NCBI GenBank assembly: GCA_947057505.1
Contig: CAMSEM010000001.1
Span: 1 to 60,974 of the forward strand
Length of the DNA: 60,974 nucleotides
Direction: 5' to 3'
From: an uncultured Clostridium sp.
Lineage (GTDB): Bacteria; Bacillota; Clostridia; TANB77; CAG-508
The translations under genes and the position numbers were made by a program. Positions 17,933-27,296 of this stretch are shown piece after piece. The notes beneath the pieces were generated by a model. That model made no database searches. It was not told the origin of the DNA and saw only the letters and a list, made by a program, of their open reading frames with translations. The number at the start of each line of letters is the position of its first letter. Position 1 is the first letter of the stretch.

Positions 17933-18379
17933 TTAGTGTGTAAATAAGATAGCTATAATTCCAATAATAACAGATGTGGAAATACCAAAGACTAAAACTG
18001 GTCCTGCAACAGTGAACATTTTTCCTCCAACCCCCATTACATATCCTTCAGATTTGTATTCAATAGCAGGTGAAACAATAGAATTTGCAAAACCTGTAAT
18101 TGGAACAAGCGATCCTGCACCTGCAAATTTTCCAATTTTATTAAAAACATTTAATCCTGTTAATATGGCAGAAATAGCAATTAGTATAATAGATGCTACT
18201 GTAGATGCTGCTGTTTCTTCCATTCCTTGATACTTGCAAAAATCAATAATAATTTGCCCAATAGAGCATATTAGTCCTCCTACCCAAAATGCATTAAAGC
18301 AATTTTTTAAAATAGGAGAATTAGGCGACTTTTTATCTACATAGTCACTATATTCTTGTGTTGTTTCAATTGGTTTCAT
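17933..18379 (-). CDS. spoVAC: Stage V sporulation protein AC
   Basis: Membrane subunit of the Ca-dipicolinate channel, with proposed mechanosensitive properties in Bacillus. The 148-aa protein has a hydrophilic N-terminus and about four transmembrane helices with GAGSLVPITGFANSIVSPAIEYKSEG, clearly paralogous to SpoVAE downstream. It is the second gene of the operon, 17 bp after the dodecin gene. Confidence 0.95.
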   Translation of the reverse strand: MKPIETTQEYSDYVDKKSPNSPILKNCFNAFWVGGLICSIGQIIIDFCKYQGMEETAASTVASIILIAISAILTGLNVFNKIGKFAGAGSLVPITGFANSIVSPAIEYKSEGYVMGVGGKMFTVAGPVLVFGISTSVIIGIIAILFTH

Positions 18380-18396
18380 TTTTCTTTCCTCCTCTT

Positions 18397-18609
18397 TTAG
18401 TCTCTATCTCTGTCTATTACAAACGCTAAATCTAACTCTACAAAATACTCTGTCATTCTTTTTCCTTCAATTTTAGCTTTTTGCTCTATAATTTTTACAC
18501 TTGTTAAGTAATCTATTGTTTTAGATGCTTCACTTACTGCTTGCACAATTGCATCCTTCCATGAAACTGTTGATGTAGCTGTAATTCGTAAATGTTTTTC
18601 AATACCCAT
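18397..18609 (-). CDS. Dodecin family flavin-binding protein
   Basis: The 70-aa protein matches the dodecin fold (one helix, three strands): IRITATSTVSWKDAIVQAV-like start and the C-terminal FVELDLAFVID strand. Dodecins form hollow dodecamers storing flavin or binding cations/CoA. It is first in the spoVA operon, so it is probably expressed in the forespore. The ATG at 18609 has GGAGGT upstream; the codon five positions earlier is not needed. Confidence 0.82.
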   Translation of the reverse strand: MGIEKHLRITATSTVSWKDAIVQAVSEASKTIDYLTSVKIIEQKAKIEGKRMTEYFVELDLAFVIDRDRD

Positions 18610-18640
18610 TTTTCTTACCTCCAATTAAATTTACTAGTTC

Positions 18641-18670
18641 TATGTTTTCCAAAAAAATAGAATTTATACC
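18641..18670 (-). promoter_or_regulatory. Forespore-type (sigma-F/G-like) promoter of the spoVA operon
   Basis: GTATA (18665-18669), 14-bp spacer, GGAAAACATA (18641-18650), which matches the sigma-F consensus except for one base. The position upstream of the dodecin-spoVA genes fits their expected timing. Confidence 0.6.
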
Positions 18671-18750
18671 AAAAATTGAAAATTTGTTACTAGATAATAG
18701 TTTTAATGAGCATTACAAACAGTATCTAGTAGCAAATTATACTTTCTATT

Positions 18751-18779
18751 TTGACAGATTTTTTATTTTGTTATATACT
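18751..18779 (+). promoter_or_regulatory. Consensus promoter placing +1 at the rluA-like ATG
   Basis: TTGACA (18751-18756), exactly 17 bp, TATACT (18774-18779). The expected +1 is 18786, the A of the start codon, so the mRNA would be leaderless. Confidence 0.8.
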
Positions 18780-18785
18780 TACTTC

Positions 18786-19710
18786 ATGAGAGAATTAATT
18801 GTAGAACCTAAATATAATGGAAAAAAATTGAATAACTTTTTGCTTGACTCTTTTGATGGTCTTTGTTTAAATGTGCTTTATAAAACACTACGAAAAAAAG
18901 ATATTCGTGTAAATGATATAAAAGTAAGTGAAAATGTAACACTTCATACGAATGACCGTGTAAAGGTGTTTTTATTAGATGAGCAATTATTTAAAAATGC
19001 TACTACTTTAATAGATATTGTTTATGAAGATGAAAATATTATAGTAGTGAATAAACCTTGTGGAATTGAGGTTGTGGGAGAACATTCTTTAACTTACTAT
19101 TTAAAACAATTCTATGAGAAAAAAAATGCTGATGAAAATACTAGCTTAGAAATAACATCTAATAATAGTTTCTCTAATTTTAAAGAGCCTATTTTTATTG
19201 AGCCTTGCCATCGCTTAGATAGAAATACTACTGGTCTTACTTTATTTGCAAAAAATGAGCAAGCTTTATCTATTTTGTTAGAGAAGTTTAAAAATAGGGA
19301 GATTGAAAAAATTTATAGGGCTACCGTTTATGGTATTCCAACCCAAAAAGAACAATTGTTAAATGCCTATTTATTTAAAGATCATAAAAAGTCGATAGTA
19401 TATATTTCAAATGTTCCTAAAAAAGGATATGTAAAAATAGCTACTTATTATAAGGTACTAGAAACGAATGTAAAAGAGCATACCAGTGTATTAGAAGTTA
19501 ATTTATTAACTGGTAAGACACATCAAATTCGTGCTCATTTAGCCTATATTGGGCATCCTATTATTGGGGACCGGAAAGTATGGTAATAATAAAATTAATA
19601 AAAAACTTCATCAAAAAACGCAAATGCTTTGTAGCTATTCTATGAAATTTAAGTTTACTACGCCTTCTGGAATTTTAGATTATTTAGACGAAAAACTAAT
19701 CAAAATATAG
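18786..19710 (+). CDS. RluA-family pseudouridine synthase, with +1 shift
   Basis: Isomerises uridine in rRNA or tRNA. An S4-like RNA-binding region (about residues 1-60) is followed by the synthase domain with VNKPCGIEV, catalytic HRLDRNTTGL and the binding motif LTGKTHQIRAHLA. In frame 0 it ends four codons after CGG (19572-19574). Skipping the C continues as GKYGNN, then KINKKLHQKTQMLCSYSMKF, the family C-terminus, to a TAG at 19708-19710 (307 aa). The start is the ATG at 18786. An upstream in-frame ATG at 18642 lies inside the opposing spoVA promoter and would add a non-family tail. There is no Shine-Dalgarno sequence, consistent with a leaderless mRNA. Confidence 0.88.
19572..19574 (+). 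other. CGG +1 frameshift site in the rluA-like gene
   Basis: GAC-CGG-AAA in frame 0, then TAA three codons later. Omitting C gives GAC-GGA-AAG-TAT, matching the IIGD-x-KYG motif of RluA proteins. Confidence 0.85.
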
Positions 19711-19732
19711 GAGCTAACACTTGTTAGCTCCT
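19709..19732 (+). terminator. Hairpin at the end of the rluA-like gene
   Basis: Perfect 11-bp arms AGGAGCTAACA/TGTTAGCTCCT begin within the stop codon reached in the shifted frame. The U run is weak. Its position supports the +1 reading as the real gene end. Confidence 0.6.
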
Positions 19733-19769
19733 ATGTTTGCCGAGAAGGCTGTTTTTATCAAGAGTAAGC

Positions 19770-19922
19770 TCAAATTTGAGCATCTTCGCCAGTTACCGAT
19801 ATACTGGTAGTCTCGCCTTTTTTAATCTCTTGATTTTTCTTCAGTTCTTTCAAATTCATCTTCATGATTGCCTCAAGTTGCTTTCTTTCAATTTCTTGCT
19901 GTCTTACCTTGTTGTCTTTCAT
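19770..19922 (-). CDS. Small hydrophilic protein, 50 aa
   Basis: An ATG at 19922 preceded by GAGGAGG opens a 50-codon frame starting MKDNKVRQQEIERKQ and ending VTGEDAQI. It is strongly charged and helical, possibly a short coiled coil, with no signal or membrane segment. It lies after ftsH on the same strand. The product is unknown. The strong ribosome-binding site is the main support. Confidence 0.5.
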   Translation of the reverse strand: MKDNKVRQQEIERKQLEAIMKMNLKELKKNQEIKKGETTSISVTGEDAQI

Positions 19923-19978
19923 AGTAAATTTCCTCCTCGATTTTTTTAATTAAAAATGTTACTTCTTATATTATACCA

Positions 19979-21781
19979 CTATTTTATTATTTTTTCAAAT
20001 TCTTCACTTGATATAACTTCTTTTTCTATTAAAGTTTCTGCAACTTTGTTTAATTTATCTATGTTATTTGCTAAAATAGCTTGTGCTTTTAGGTAAGCAT
20101 TATCTATCATAATTTTTACTTCTGCGCCTATAGCATCACCAAATTTTTCTCCCAATAGTTGTAGTTCATATGGGTCTTTTTCTGTGTTAATTGAAATTGG
20201 TCCTAAGTTATCACTCATACCATATTTGGTAATCATATCTTTTGCAATTTGAGTTGCTACTTCTATATCATTACTTGCTCCTGTTGATATATCATTTAAT
20301 ACAATTTTTTCTGCTGCTCTACCACCAAGTAATGCAATTAATTTTTCTTCCATTTCTGTTTTAGAAATATAGTATTTATCTTCGTTAGTTTTATACATGG
20401 TGTAACCACCTGCAATACCACGAGGAATAATAGAAACTTCTTTAATATCTTTTTGTGTTTCTAATTGGCTACTAACAATAGCATGTCCTGCTTCATGAAA
20501 TGCTGTTAGTTTTTTATCTTTATCTGAAACGACTCTGCTTTGTCTTTCTAGTCCAACAGTTACTTTCTTGATTGCATTTTCTATATCTTCATGTGTAATG
20601 GCCTCATGCTTTTCTATGGTAGCAATAATAGCTGCTTCATTTAAAATATTAGCAAGTTCTGCACCTGTAAAACCAGCAGTATCTCCTGCAATATCTTTTA
20701 AGTCAACATCTGCTTCTATTTTTTTGTTTTTAGCATGGATTTTTAAAATTTCTTCTCTACCATGCATGTCTGGAAGTGCTATGGTAATTTGCCTATCAAA
20801 TCTTCCTGGTCTTAATAGAGCTTTATCTAACATTTCTGGTCTATTGGTTGCAGCTAAAACGATAATGGTTTCTTCTGTATCAAATCCATCCATTTCTACT
20901 AATAGCTGATTTAATGTTTGGTTATTTTCTGTTTCTGCACCGCTTCCACTTGTTCTTCTAGATCCTATTGCATCAATTTCATCAATAAACACAATACATG
21001 GAGCAATTTTTTTTGCTTTTTCAAATAATTTTCTTACTCTAGAAGCTCCAAGCCCTGCAAACATTTCTATAAATTCAGAACCACTCATAGAAATAAATGG
21101 TACATTTGCTTCTCCTGCAATTGCTTTTGCAATTAAAGTTTTACCTGTACCTGGATTTCCACAAAGTAGTACTCCTCTTGGAATTTTTGCTCCCATTTCA
21201 TAGAACTTTTTAGGTTGTTTTAAAAAGTCTACAATTTCTAACATTTCACTCTTTTCTTCTTCTAATCCTGCTACATCATCAAATTTTACTTTAGATTTTG
21301 TAGTTTCTGCATCATATACTTTTCCTTTATCTCCTAGTCCTTGCATTTTCATTAAGAAAATAAATAGCACAACAATTAAAATAGTAGGTAATAAAGAAAA
21401 GAAGTATTGCATTAGTACTAAAAATATATTTTGTTCTTTTTGAATTAATTCAATTTCATTTCCTTGCAAAGTTTTTTCTTGTACTAATTCTACAAATGCT
21501 TGTGTATTTGGTACAATTGATTTTTTTTCTTTTTCTTCTTCTTTTAATTTTACTTTAATAGAGGTACTCCCTACTGTCATTTCTACTTTTTCAATTTTTC
21601 CACTATCCATTTGTTTAATTAAGTCTGTATAGGAAATAGCATTATCATCTTTTTCTTTATTTTGATTCATTACGAAAATTGCTGCAACTACAATAAGTAT
21701 TAATACTATGATTGCTGTAATTACACCATAAAACACTTTTTGATTCTTATTTTCCTTTTTTGGTTTTTGTTCTTCCTCCAT
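19979..21781 (-). CDS. ftsH: ATP-dependent zinc metalloprotease FtsH
   Basis: Hexameric membrane AAA+ protease that degrades damaged membrane proteins and regulatory proteins. The 600-aa protein has two N-terminal transmembrane helices (about 18-38 and 125-147) with an extracytoplasmic domain between. The AAA module follows with Walker A CGNPGTGKT, Walker B IVFIDEIDA and the second region of homology RPEMLDKALLRPGRFDRQ. The M41 protease domain has the zinc site HEAGH. Order and length are normal. Confidence 0.98.
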   Translation of the reverse strand: MEEEQKPKKENKNQKVFYGVITAIIVLILIVVAAIFVMNQNKEKDDNAISYTDLIKQMDSGKIEKVEMTVGSTSIKVKLKEEEKEKKSIVPNTQAFVELVQEKTLQGNEIELIQKEQNIFLVLMQYFFSLLPTILIVVLFIFLMKMQGLGDKGKVYDAETTKSKVKFDDVAGLEEEKSEMLEIVDFLKQPKKFYEMGAKIPRGVLLCGNPGTGKTLIAKAIAGEANVPFISMSGSEFIEMFAGLGASRVRKLFEKAKKIAPCIVFIDEIDAIGSRRTSGSGAETENNQTLNQLLVEMDGFDTEETIIVLAATNRPEMLDKALLRPGRFDRQITIALPDMHGREEILKIHAKNKKIEADVDLKDIAGDTAGFTGAELANILNEAAIIATIEKHEAITHEDIENAIKKVTVGLERQSRVVSDKDKKLTAFHEAGHAIVSSQLETQKDIKEVSIIPRGIAGGYTMYKTNEDKYYISKTEMEEKLIALLGGRAAEKIVLNDISTGASNDIEVATQIAKDMITKYGMSDNLGPISINTEKDPYELQLLGEKFGDAIGAEVKIMIDNAYLKAQAILANNIDKLNKVAETLIEKEVISSEEFEKIIK

Positions 21782-21831
21782 TTTTCCTTGTATAATATAT
21801 GAAAAGTATATTATACTCTCCTTTCTTTATT

Positions 21832-22916
21832 TTACTCCTCACTTGGCTTGATATTAGCTTGTGGCTCTGGTCCTTGATTATTCTTTGGCACCTTTTCTTC
21901 CCCATCTTGACCGTTTTTCTTGTTTTCTTTTCTTTTCATCTTCTTTACGAACTCTTTCTTTTTCTTCTTGCTGCCTTTTTTCTTCTTCTTGTTTTTCAAG
22001 TTCTAATTTTACTCTTTCTTGTTCTTTTATAATTTTAGATAATTCCATTTGTTTTTTGATAACATCTGATTTAATCATTAAAATTGCTGTAATGATGTAA
22101 ATACAAGTAATTGCCATATACATAATAGAAAAATAGCTAATGGTATAACCTGTTAAAATATTAATAACTGCATAAATTAGATTTAACACGATTGGCAGAG
22201 TTAAGCTATAAGTAGCAATATTATATGCTGCACTATATTTTAATCTTAAATTAGAACATATTCCGAACTGTATATGCAATAACAGAGCATAGTAATGCAT
22301 CTAATAAGGTAGTTGCAAAAAAGTTAATAAATATAGCAATAAACATTGCTATAAAAAATGCAATATCTATTTGATACATTTTATTACTTGTTACTAGATT
22401 GATAATATCTTGCTTTTCTATGTTTACAAGATGTATTTGATTTGCAATATCTTTTAGATTTATAGTAGTAGTAAGATTAGTCATATTAGTTTTAAAAATG
22501 ATTTTATCTTTTAAAACAATTGCACCACTATAATAAGTTTTTACTTCTTCTATATAATTATTTACCTGTTCTTCTGATAATATGCCAGTATCTATAATAA
22601 TTTTTCCATTAAAATTATTTTTTTCATCTATGATAATAGTTTTATTAGGGTTGTCCTTAGCTTTTATATCAAGAACACCGTCTTTAAAAGTAAGCATTTC
22701 TATATTATCATTTATGTAATTAGTAATATCTAGTGCTGTTTGATGAAAACGATAGGTAATACTAAGTGTGATAAAGAAAGCAAATATAAGCATTAAAATA
22801 ACTAAGTAGCCTATGGTTTTACTTATTTTTTGTATTGCTAATTTTTGATATTCTTCTATTTTAATTACACTTATTTTCCATTTTTCCCAAAATGATATTT
22901 TGCTTTCTTCTTCCAC
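21832..22916 (-). CDS. DUF1189-like membrane protein, with two +1 shifts
   Basis: Integral membrane protein of unknown role. The first part has TM1 (about residues 35-57), an extracytoplasmic domain to about 180 and a second helix. At CGG 22263-22265 frame 0 stops within four codons. Skipping C continues as GICSNLRLKYSAAYNIATYS, the DUF1189-type membrane region with further helices, then a coiled Glu/Lys-rich tail. A second in-frame CGG at 21911-21913 again gives a stop 12 codons later in frame, or after skipping C a 27-residue Pro/Gln/Glu-rich tail ending KPSEE. With both shifts the length is 360 aa. The second shift is less certain because that tail is not conserved. Confidence 0.75.
21911..21913 (-). 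other. Possible second CGG +1 site in the DUF1189-like gene
   Basis: AAA-CGG-TCA in the once-shifted frame. Skipping C changes the C-terminus from a short basic tail to a longer acidic one. No homology check by eye is possible. Confidence 0.5.
22263..22265 (-). other. CGG +1 frameshift site in the DUF1189-like gene
   Basis: GTT-CGG-AAT-ATG-TTC-TAA in frame 0. Omitting C gives GTT-GGA-ATA-TGT-TCT and continues the membrane domain. Confidence 0.8.
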
Positions 22917-22979
22917 TTTTTATTTCATTCCTTTCAATTTCTCTTTTATATAACATAAAATCTTATAGTAATTAAAAGC

Positions 22980-24383
22980 CTATAATTTTTCTATGCTCAT
23001 ACCATCTTTTGTATCCTTAACCATATACCCCTTATCTTTTAACATATCTCTTAATTCATCTGATAAAGCCCAATTTTTTTCTTCTCTTGCTTTTTTTCTT
23101 TGGTCTAGTAAATTTTGTATTTCTTCTGGTACTTCTACCTCTTTTGCCTTTTCTAAATATTTTTCACTATTGATTAAATCTAATCCTAGTACTTCATCAA
23201 ATTTTAATAATAGGTCCGCAATTTGCTTTGATTGTTTTGGATAACGTACTAGTTCCCATACAAGTCCCATTGCTGCTGGCATATTTAAGTCATCATTTAT
23301 TGTTTCCAAAAATTTATTTTCATATTCTTGTATTTTTTGTTTTTCTATTTCTTCTGTTCCTTTTTGTTGTCTTACAAAGCCTTCTCTTAATCTCATTAGT
23401 GCTTTTTGAGTGGCTAAAGCAGTTTCAAAGGTAAAATTTAATTTGGTACGGTAATGGGCTGTAAAACAAAATAACTTATAGGCTAATGGCTCTATTCCTT
23501 TTTGAGCTAATTGTTCAATGGTATAGGTATTTCCTAAAGATTTTGACATTTTACCACCATCTACTTGTAAAAAGTCTACATGTAGCCAATAGTTTGCTGG
23601 CACTTTTCCTGTTAATCCTTTACTTTGTGCAATTTCGTTTTCATGGTGTGTTGGTATATGGTCAATTCCACCAGTGTGAATATCAAACTCATCACCTAAG
23701 TATTTTCTTCCCATTGCAGAACATTCAATGTGCCATCCTGGGTAAGATAATCCCCATGGGCTTTCCCATTTCATAATATGATTTTGAGGTGCTTTAATCC
23801 ATAGAGCAAAGTCATAGGGGCTTTTCTTTTCTGCATCTACATCTACTCTTGCTCCTGCAATTTGTTCATCAACTTTACGGTTAGATAAAACAGGGTACTT
23901 ATCTAACTTAGAGATGTCAAAGTAAATGCCTTTGCTTGTTTCATATGCATAGCCACTATTGACTAATCCTTGTACATATTGCAACATTTCTTGTATATGT
24001 TCTGTTGCTTTTGCAATAATTTCTGGTCTTTCTATATGAAGTTTTTCCATGTCTTGTAAAAACACATCTGCATAGTATTTTGCAATTTCATAAGGGTCTT
24101 TATTTTCTTTTTTGGCTGCCTTTTCCATTTTGTCTTCGCCTTCATCTGCGTCTGATTCTAAATGACCAACATCAGTAATGTTCATAACATGTTTTAAGTT
24201 ATATCCATTATATTTTAAAACTCTTCTTAATGTATCCATAAAAACATATGCTCTAAAGTTACCTATATGGGCATAGCTATACACTGTTGGTCCGCATGAA
24301 TAAATACGGACCTGTTTTCCTTCTAGTGGTTTAAACTCTTCCTTTTTCCTTGTTAAAGTATTATATAATTCAATAGTAGCCAT
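22980..24383 (-). CDS. cysS: Cysteine--tRNA ligase
   Basis: Class I synthetase charging tRNA-Cys. 467 aa with zinc and HIGH region SCGPTVYSYAHIGNFRAYV, the zinc ligands CSAMG and HHENE, and KMSKSLGN for ATP binding. Normal length and intact. It lies upstream of the DUF1189-like gene on the same strand. Confidence 0.98.
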   Translation of the reverse strand: MATIELYNTLTRKKEEFKPLEGKQVRIYSCGPTVYSYAHIGNFRAYVFMDTLRRVLKYNGYNLKHVMNITDVGHLESDADEGEDKMEKAAKKENKDPYEIAKYYADVFLQDMEKLHIERPEIIAKATEHIQEMLQYVQGLVNSGYAYETSKGIYFDISKLDKYPVLSNRKVDEQIAGARVDVDAEKKSPYDFALWIKAPQNHIMKWESPWGLSYPGWHIECSAMGRKYLGDEFDIHTGGIDHIPTHHENEIAQSKGLTGKVPANYWLHVDFLQVDGGKMSKSLGNTYTIEQLAQKGIEPLAYKLFCFTAHYRTKLNFTFETALATQKALMRLREGFVRQQKGTEEIEKQKIQEYENKFLETINDDLNMPAAMGLVWELVRYPKQSKQIADLLLKFDEVLGLDLINSEKYLEKAKEVEVPEEIQNLLDQRKKAREEKNWALSDELRDMLKDKGYMVKDTKDGMSIEKL

Positions 24384-24446
24384 GAATACTTAGTCTATGT
24401 TAGGTCTAAAATGATTTCCTAACATATCCTCCTTTCCTTATTACTT

Positions 24447-27167
24447 TTAGGTAGTTGCTGCTTCTTTTTTGTTCGTAGTTGGAGTGGTTGTATTATTAGT
24501 AGTATTATTGGTTATATCGTTGGTTGTATTGTTGGTTGGTGGAGTTACAGTATTAGTTGGTGGCACCGTTGTATTAGTTGGTGGTTTTTGTGTGTTGCCA
24601 CCTGTAGGTGGAGGTGTTGTTTTTAGTTCATTTACTGTAATTACAATTGATACTCCTTTATCTACTTTTGTTCCTTCTGCTAGGCTTTGTCTTAATACTG
24701 TTCCATTTGCTTTATCTGAATGTGTTTCATAAATTACTTGAATATTAAGACCTGCTAAAGCTGTTTTAGCTTGTGCTTCTGTCTTACCAACTACATTTGG
24801 TATTGTAATTTTACTTGTTTCTTCTGTGTGTTTGTCACAAGTTTCTGTTGGTACTTTATATTTATCTGTTCCTTGTACTGTCCAGTTTGCATTTTGTTCT
24901 TTTTCTGGTTTAGCAGTATATGCTTTTTCTTCCACTTCTGTACAATATTGTGTAGCTACCTTTCCACTTTCTTTACACATCTTTACTACCACATGACCAT
25001 CACATGCTTTTGGTACAGTTCCTGCTGCAAAATATTCTGTATAAGTATTTTTACAGCTTTTTGTTGCAGCTTTTCCAGATTGACTACAAACTTTTGCAGT
25101 TACTACACTATCAGGTTTTTCGAATTTTTTTCCTTTTAGGTCTTTGTGTACATTTTTCATAACTGCTGCCCAAATATTTTTAGCATTATTTTCTTTTTGT
25201 ACTGACCATTTATCTAATTTTCCATATCCATACCATACAGATGCTGCATAATATGGTGTATAACCACAAAGCCATTTATTCGTTTTATTATCAGTAGTTC
25301 CAGTTTTTGCTGCTACATCCATACCAGAAATTGCACATTCATGTGCTGAACCTTGTGAACCTTTCACAACATCGATTAAGATGTTAGATATAATATATGC
25401 ATTTGCTTCTGAAATAACCCTTCTTTTTTCTTGCTTTGGTTCTAAAACCGTTTTACCATCTGAATTTACTAATTTCGTATAAAAGGTTGGCTCAATATAT
25501 TCTCCGCCATTTGCTAAGGTAGCATAAGCTGCTGCCATTTGTAGTGTACTAGATCCATTAGTTGCGCCGCCAATTGCTAAGGTAATACCATCTTCACCTT
25601 TTACATAAGTATTTAAACCAAATGCATGTAAATAATCAATAGCAGTATTTACGCCTACATTTGACATAATTTTCAAGTTTACTACATTGGAAGATCTTTC
25701 AATAGATTTTCTAACTGTACATAGTCCATAATAACTTCCTACATTTTTAGGCAAATAATTTAGTCCTGGGAATTTGGTTCTAGTATCATCATATACTGTT
25801 GCTGCTGTAATTACTTTTTCTTCCAAGCCTGGAGCTACATTGGCAAGTGGCTTGATAGAAGAACCTGTTTGTCTTTTTGATGTTGCAAAATTCCATGTTT
25901 TTCCTTCATCTTGTGTTAAGTCTCCTCCCATAGCAACTACTTTACCATTAGTATGGTCAATAATAGTCATACCTGCATTGGTTCTAATGGTTACTTTTTT
26001 ATTTTCTCCATTTTCATCCTTTTCTGTAATAGTTTTCTTTTCTACGTATTTGTCTTTTGCCATTTCTTTAACTACTGCTTCTTGAATAGATGATATTTGT
26101 GTTGTATATAATTTGTAGCCACCAGATTTAATCATATTAATTGCTTCATCAAAGTCAATGTCTTTTTCTTCTGCTAAATCTCTTGCTGCATTATTAACTG
26201 CCTCATTTACAAAATATGAAGTAGAATCAATTTCTATATTTCCTTTTTTAAACTCAAAACCTTTTTCTACTTTTTCTATTGCTTCATTGTATAATCTTTC
26301 TGCTTCTTCTGGGTTGTTATCTATTTTGTTTTGTTCTTTCATAAAACCTAATACTAGTTTTGTTCTAGATTTGATTAAGTCTGCATGATTATTTTCTTTA
26401 TCATATGGGTCATACATATTAGGTGCATTGTTAATACCTGCTAAAAAGGCAGATTCTGCTAAGTCTAAGTCTTTAGCTGATTTTGCGAAATAATATTGTG
26501 CACCATATTCTACACCATGTAAATCATTTCCACCTATGAAAATAACATTTAAGTATTTTTCTATAATTTGTGATTTGGTAAGCATACTTTCTATTTGGTA
26601 GGCTCTTGACATTTCACGTATTTTTCTTTCTGCACCTTCTGCTCCTGTGTCTGCTTTATCCTTCATTAGGTTTTTAACTAATTGTTGTGTAATGGTACTT
26701 CCTCCACCAACATCTGAACTTCCTTTATGTAGAATATAACTTGCAGTAGCTTTTGCTGTTCTTAATAAATCTACACCAGAGTGTTCATAAAATCTTTTAT
26801 CTTCTATTGCAATATAAGCATCTACAGTATATTTTCCCATTTGGTCAATTGCTATTACTTTCCTATTTCCATTTCCTTTTCCAGCTTCTAATATAGCTAT
26901 TATATTATTTTTAGAGTCATATATTTCTGTATTTCCATTAGAAATTAATTCTTCTTTGGTAATAGCCCATTTATCACTAAAGAAAACTCCTGCTACCATT
27001 CCTACTGCTGCTAAAACAACTAGTACCATTAAAATAAAGAAAATGAGTATTACTCTTTTTAGAACTTTATGCTTCTTTTTTCCTTTTTTAGTCTTTTTAC
27101 TTTGTTTTATTTGATATTGTTTTGCATGGTCTACATTACTTTTTTTGCTTTTCTTTTTATCTCCCAT
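24447..27167 (-). CDS. Class A penicillin-binding protein (PBP1A type) with PASTA domain
   Basis: Bifunctional peptidoglycan synthase. The 906-aa protein has a basic cytoplasmic N-terminus, TM at about 35-60, a GT51 glycosyltransferase domain (IEDKRFYEHSGVD, STITQQLVKNLM) and a transpeptidase domain with catalytic SSIKP, SSNVVN and KTGTT. A Cys-rich segment with paired CxxSGKxA repeats (about 690-760) follows, then one PASTA domain (about 795-850) and a Thr/Asn/Pro-rich low-complexity tail. PASTA implies muropeptide or lipid II sensing. GGAGGAAA precedes the start. Confidence 0.95.
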   Translation of the reverse strand: MGDKKKSKKSNVDHAKQYQIKQSKKTKKGKKKHKVLKRVILIFFILMVLVVLAAVGMVAGVFFSDKWAITKEELISNGNTEIYDSKNNIIAILEAGKGNGNRKVIAIDQMGKYTVDAYIAIEDKRFYEHSGVDLLRTAKATASYILHKGSSDVGGGSTITQQLVKNLMKDKADTGAEGAERKIREMSRAYQIESMLTKSQIIEKYLNVIFIGGNDLHGVEYGAQYYFAKSAKDLDLAESAFLAGINNAPNMYDPYDKENNHADLIKSRTKLVLGFMKEQNKIDNNPEEAERLYNEAIEKVEKGFEFKKGNIEIDSTSYFVNEAVNNAARDLAEEKDIDFDEAINMIKSGGYKLYTTQISSIQEAVVKEMAKDKYVEKKTITEKDENGENKKVTIRTNAGMTIIDHTNGKVVAMGGDLTQDEGKTWNFATSKRQTGSSIKPLANVAPGLEEKVITAATVYDDTRTKFPGLNYLPKNVGSYYGLCTVRKSIERSSNVVNLKIMSNVGVNTAIDYLHAFGLNTYVKGEDGITLAIGGATNGSSTLQMAAAYATLANGGEYIEPTFYTKLVNSDGKTVLEPKQEKRRVISEANAYIISNILIDVVKGSQGSAHECAISGMDVAAKTGTTDNKTNKWLCGYTPYYAASVWYGYGKLDKWSVQKENNAKNIWAAVMKNVHKDLKGKKFEKPDSVVTAKVCSQSGKAATKSCKNTYTEYFAAGTVPKACDGHVVVKMCKESGKVATQYCTEVEEKAYTAKPEKEQNANWTVQGTDKYKVPTETCDKHTEETSKITIPNVVGKTEAQAKTALAGLNIQVIYETHSDKANGTVLRQSLAEGTKVDKGVSIVITVNELKTTPPPTGGNTQKPPTNTTVPPTNTVTPPTNNTTNDITNNTTNNTTTPTTNKKEAATT

Positions 27168-27255
27168 TAGGATTTCCTCCTCGGCTAAAATTTAACATAT
27201 TTATTATATAATATATTACGAAAAATGGAAAGTGTTTTAAGAAATTTTTAAGAAG

Positions 27256-27286
27256 AAAGAGCTATGAAAATACATAGCTCTTTTTT
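27256..27286. terminator. Terminator after dnaJ
   Basis: AAAGAGCTATG/CATAGCTCTTT hairpin between the dnaJ stop and the PBP gene. The U run is better on the plus strand, so on the minus strand it may act imperfectly. Confidence 0.7.
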
Positions 27287-27296
27287 CTATTTCATC

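Noticed and set aside
18642..18785. Longer N-terminus of the rluA-like protein from the ATG at 18642
   Set aside because: That ATG has no ribosome-binding site and lies in the opposing spoVA promoter; the added 48 residues are not family sequence, and the promoter at 18751-18779 lies inside it.
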